A stretch of DNA of 33,832 nucleotides from an uncultured Pelagibacteraceae bacterium (GTDB lineage: Bacteria; Pseudomonadota; Alphaproteobacteria; Pelagibacterales; Pelagibacteraceae). This document shows positions 33,596-33,832 of this stretch, piece by piece (positions within the stretch are counted from its first letter, which is position 1; each line of letters opens with the position of its first letter). Both the position numbers and the translations under genes were made by a program. The notes under the pieces are model-generated. The model was not told the DNA's origin and did not search any database. It saw only the letters and a list, made by a program, of their open reading frames with translations. The stretch is taken from NCBI GenBank assembly GCA_902579115.1, contig CACHFP010000007.1:1-33832 (forward strand), written 5' to 3'.

Positions 33596-33689
33596 AACTA
33601 ACTCCCTTGTTAAGCGTGCGTTATAGGATTTTAACTGTTGAAAAAGAATTGAATAATCTCAATTTTAGGTATGCAGTTTTTGCAAGTAG

Positions 33690-33727
33690 TTTAGCCCTTA
33701 TTTGAAAATTATCAAATAAGGGCTAAA
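33690..33727. repeat. perfect 16-bp inverted repeat between the HU gene and amtB
   Basis: TTTAGCCCTTATTTGA and its exact complement enclose a 6-nt loop, giving a very stable hairpin 8 nt after the HU stop. On the minus strand the T-run precedes the stem rather than following it, so it is not a classical intrinsic terminator. It may still stop or protect the HU transcript, or be a two-strand binding site upstream of amtB. Confidence 0.8.
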
Positions 33728-33735
33728 AAAAACGT

Positions 33736-33832
33736 TTATCGGTTAAACATTTCTTTTAAGCTTTTAGCCGGTAAAAACTTGACTTTTTGGGATGCAGCAA
33801 TTTGAATAGATTCTCCTGTTCTTGGGTTTCTT
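33736..33832 (-). CDS. HU-family DNA-binding protein, N-terminal part outside the window
   Basis: C-terminal 31 residues only, to the TAA at 33738-33736. It contains RNPRTGESIQIAASQKVKF followed by PAKSLKEMF, matching the DNA-binding arm and tail of HU/IHF proteins (R-N-P-x-T-G-E core). Dimeric HU bends DNA and packs the nucleoid. The tail pattern suggests HU rather than IHF. Confidence 0.85.
   Translation of the reverse strand, partial: RNPRTGESIQIAASQKVKFLPAKSLKEMFNR

Noticed and set aside
33675-33725. Sigma-54 promoter for amtB
   Set aside because: GGGCTAAACTACTTGCA looks similar, but the GG-GC spacing is 11 instead of 10 and the GG half lies in the hairpin arm.
1-33832. tRNA genes, CRISPR arrays, insertion sequences
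   Set aside because: No T-arm GGTTCGA-type sequences with cloverleaf context, no spaced repeats and no transposase or integrase genes were seen.

Overview
The window is very AT-rich, gene-dense and tightly packed, with many 1-4 nt overlaps and almost no spacer DNA. Gene content suggests a SAR11-type marine alphaproteobacterium (Pelagibacterales): an ammonium transporter without a neighbouring PII gene, a CADD-type p-aminobenzoate synthase, an alphaproteobacterial RecX, MnmA, DUF3553-CysQ, and a streamlined layout. The assignment is inferred from composition and gene set; there is no rRNA marker. I found no tRNA, CRISPR array, insertion sequence, phage gene or integrase.

Left part (1-4842): a surface-polysaccharide block with a truncated acyltransferase, a family 61 glycosyltransferase, GDP-mannose 4,6-dehydratase, a GT-B-like protein and a three-domain sugar C-methyltransferase. 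Together they could build and decorate a deoxysugar glycan. It is followed by a small membrane protein, an omega-amino-acid aminotransferase with a probable leaderless GTG start, and a racemase/methyltransferase pair.

Centre (8187-10528): a seven-gene minus-strand operon is the most unusual protein-coding feature. It encodes one exported protein, one four-helix membrane protein and five proteins of about 95-107 aa. Three of these match dimeric alpha+beta barrel families (DUF1330, ABM-like, GYD) and two are of unknown family but similar size. Several genes have strong Shine-Dalgarno sites. Next come an enoyl-CoA hydratase, a TerC/YjbE membrane protein with an M23 peptidase that has an altered zinc motif, a methyltransferase, and the trio SxtJ / DUF5989 / NodU-type carbamoyltransferase with 0-1 nt spacing. 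Two TauE/SafE transporters and an SGNH-like exported protein follow.

Right part (19153-33832): CADD-type pABA synthase, an MFS transporter coupled to a cystathionine beta-lyase-like enzyme, a previously uncalled 27-residue very basic peptide with a strong ribosome binding site, a GSDH-like beta-propeller, a PhyH dioxygenase and an FkbM methyltransferase. A structured minus-strand RNA (about 26405-26640) with several hairpins and three GNRA tetraloops lies between fkbM and mnmA; I could not assign it to a family. Then come mnmA, DUF3553-cysQ-small membrane protein, recX, ABA4-like and HCCA-isomerase genes, rhodanese, a glycosyltransferase, amtB with a clear intrinsic terminator, and the C-terminus of an HU-family protein cut by the window edge.

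The best candidates for undescribed biology are the small alpha+beta barrel operon, the structured RNA and the 27-aa basic peptide.
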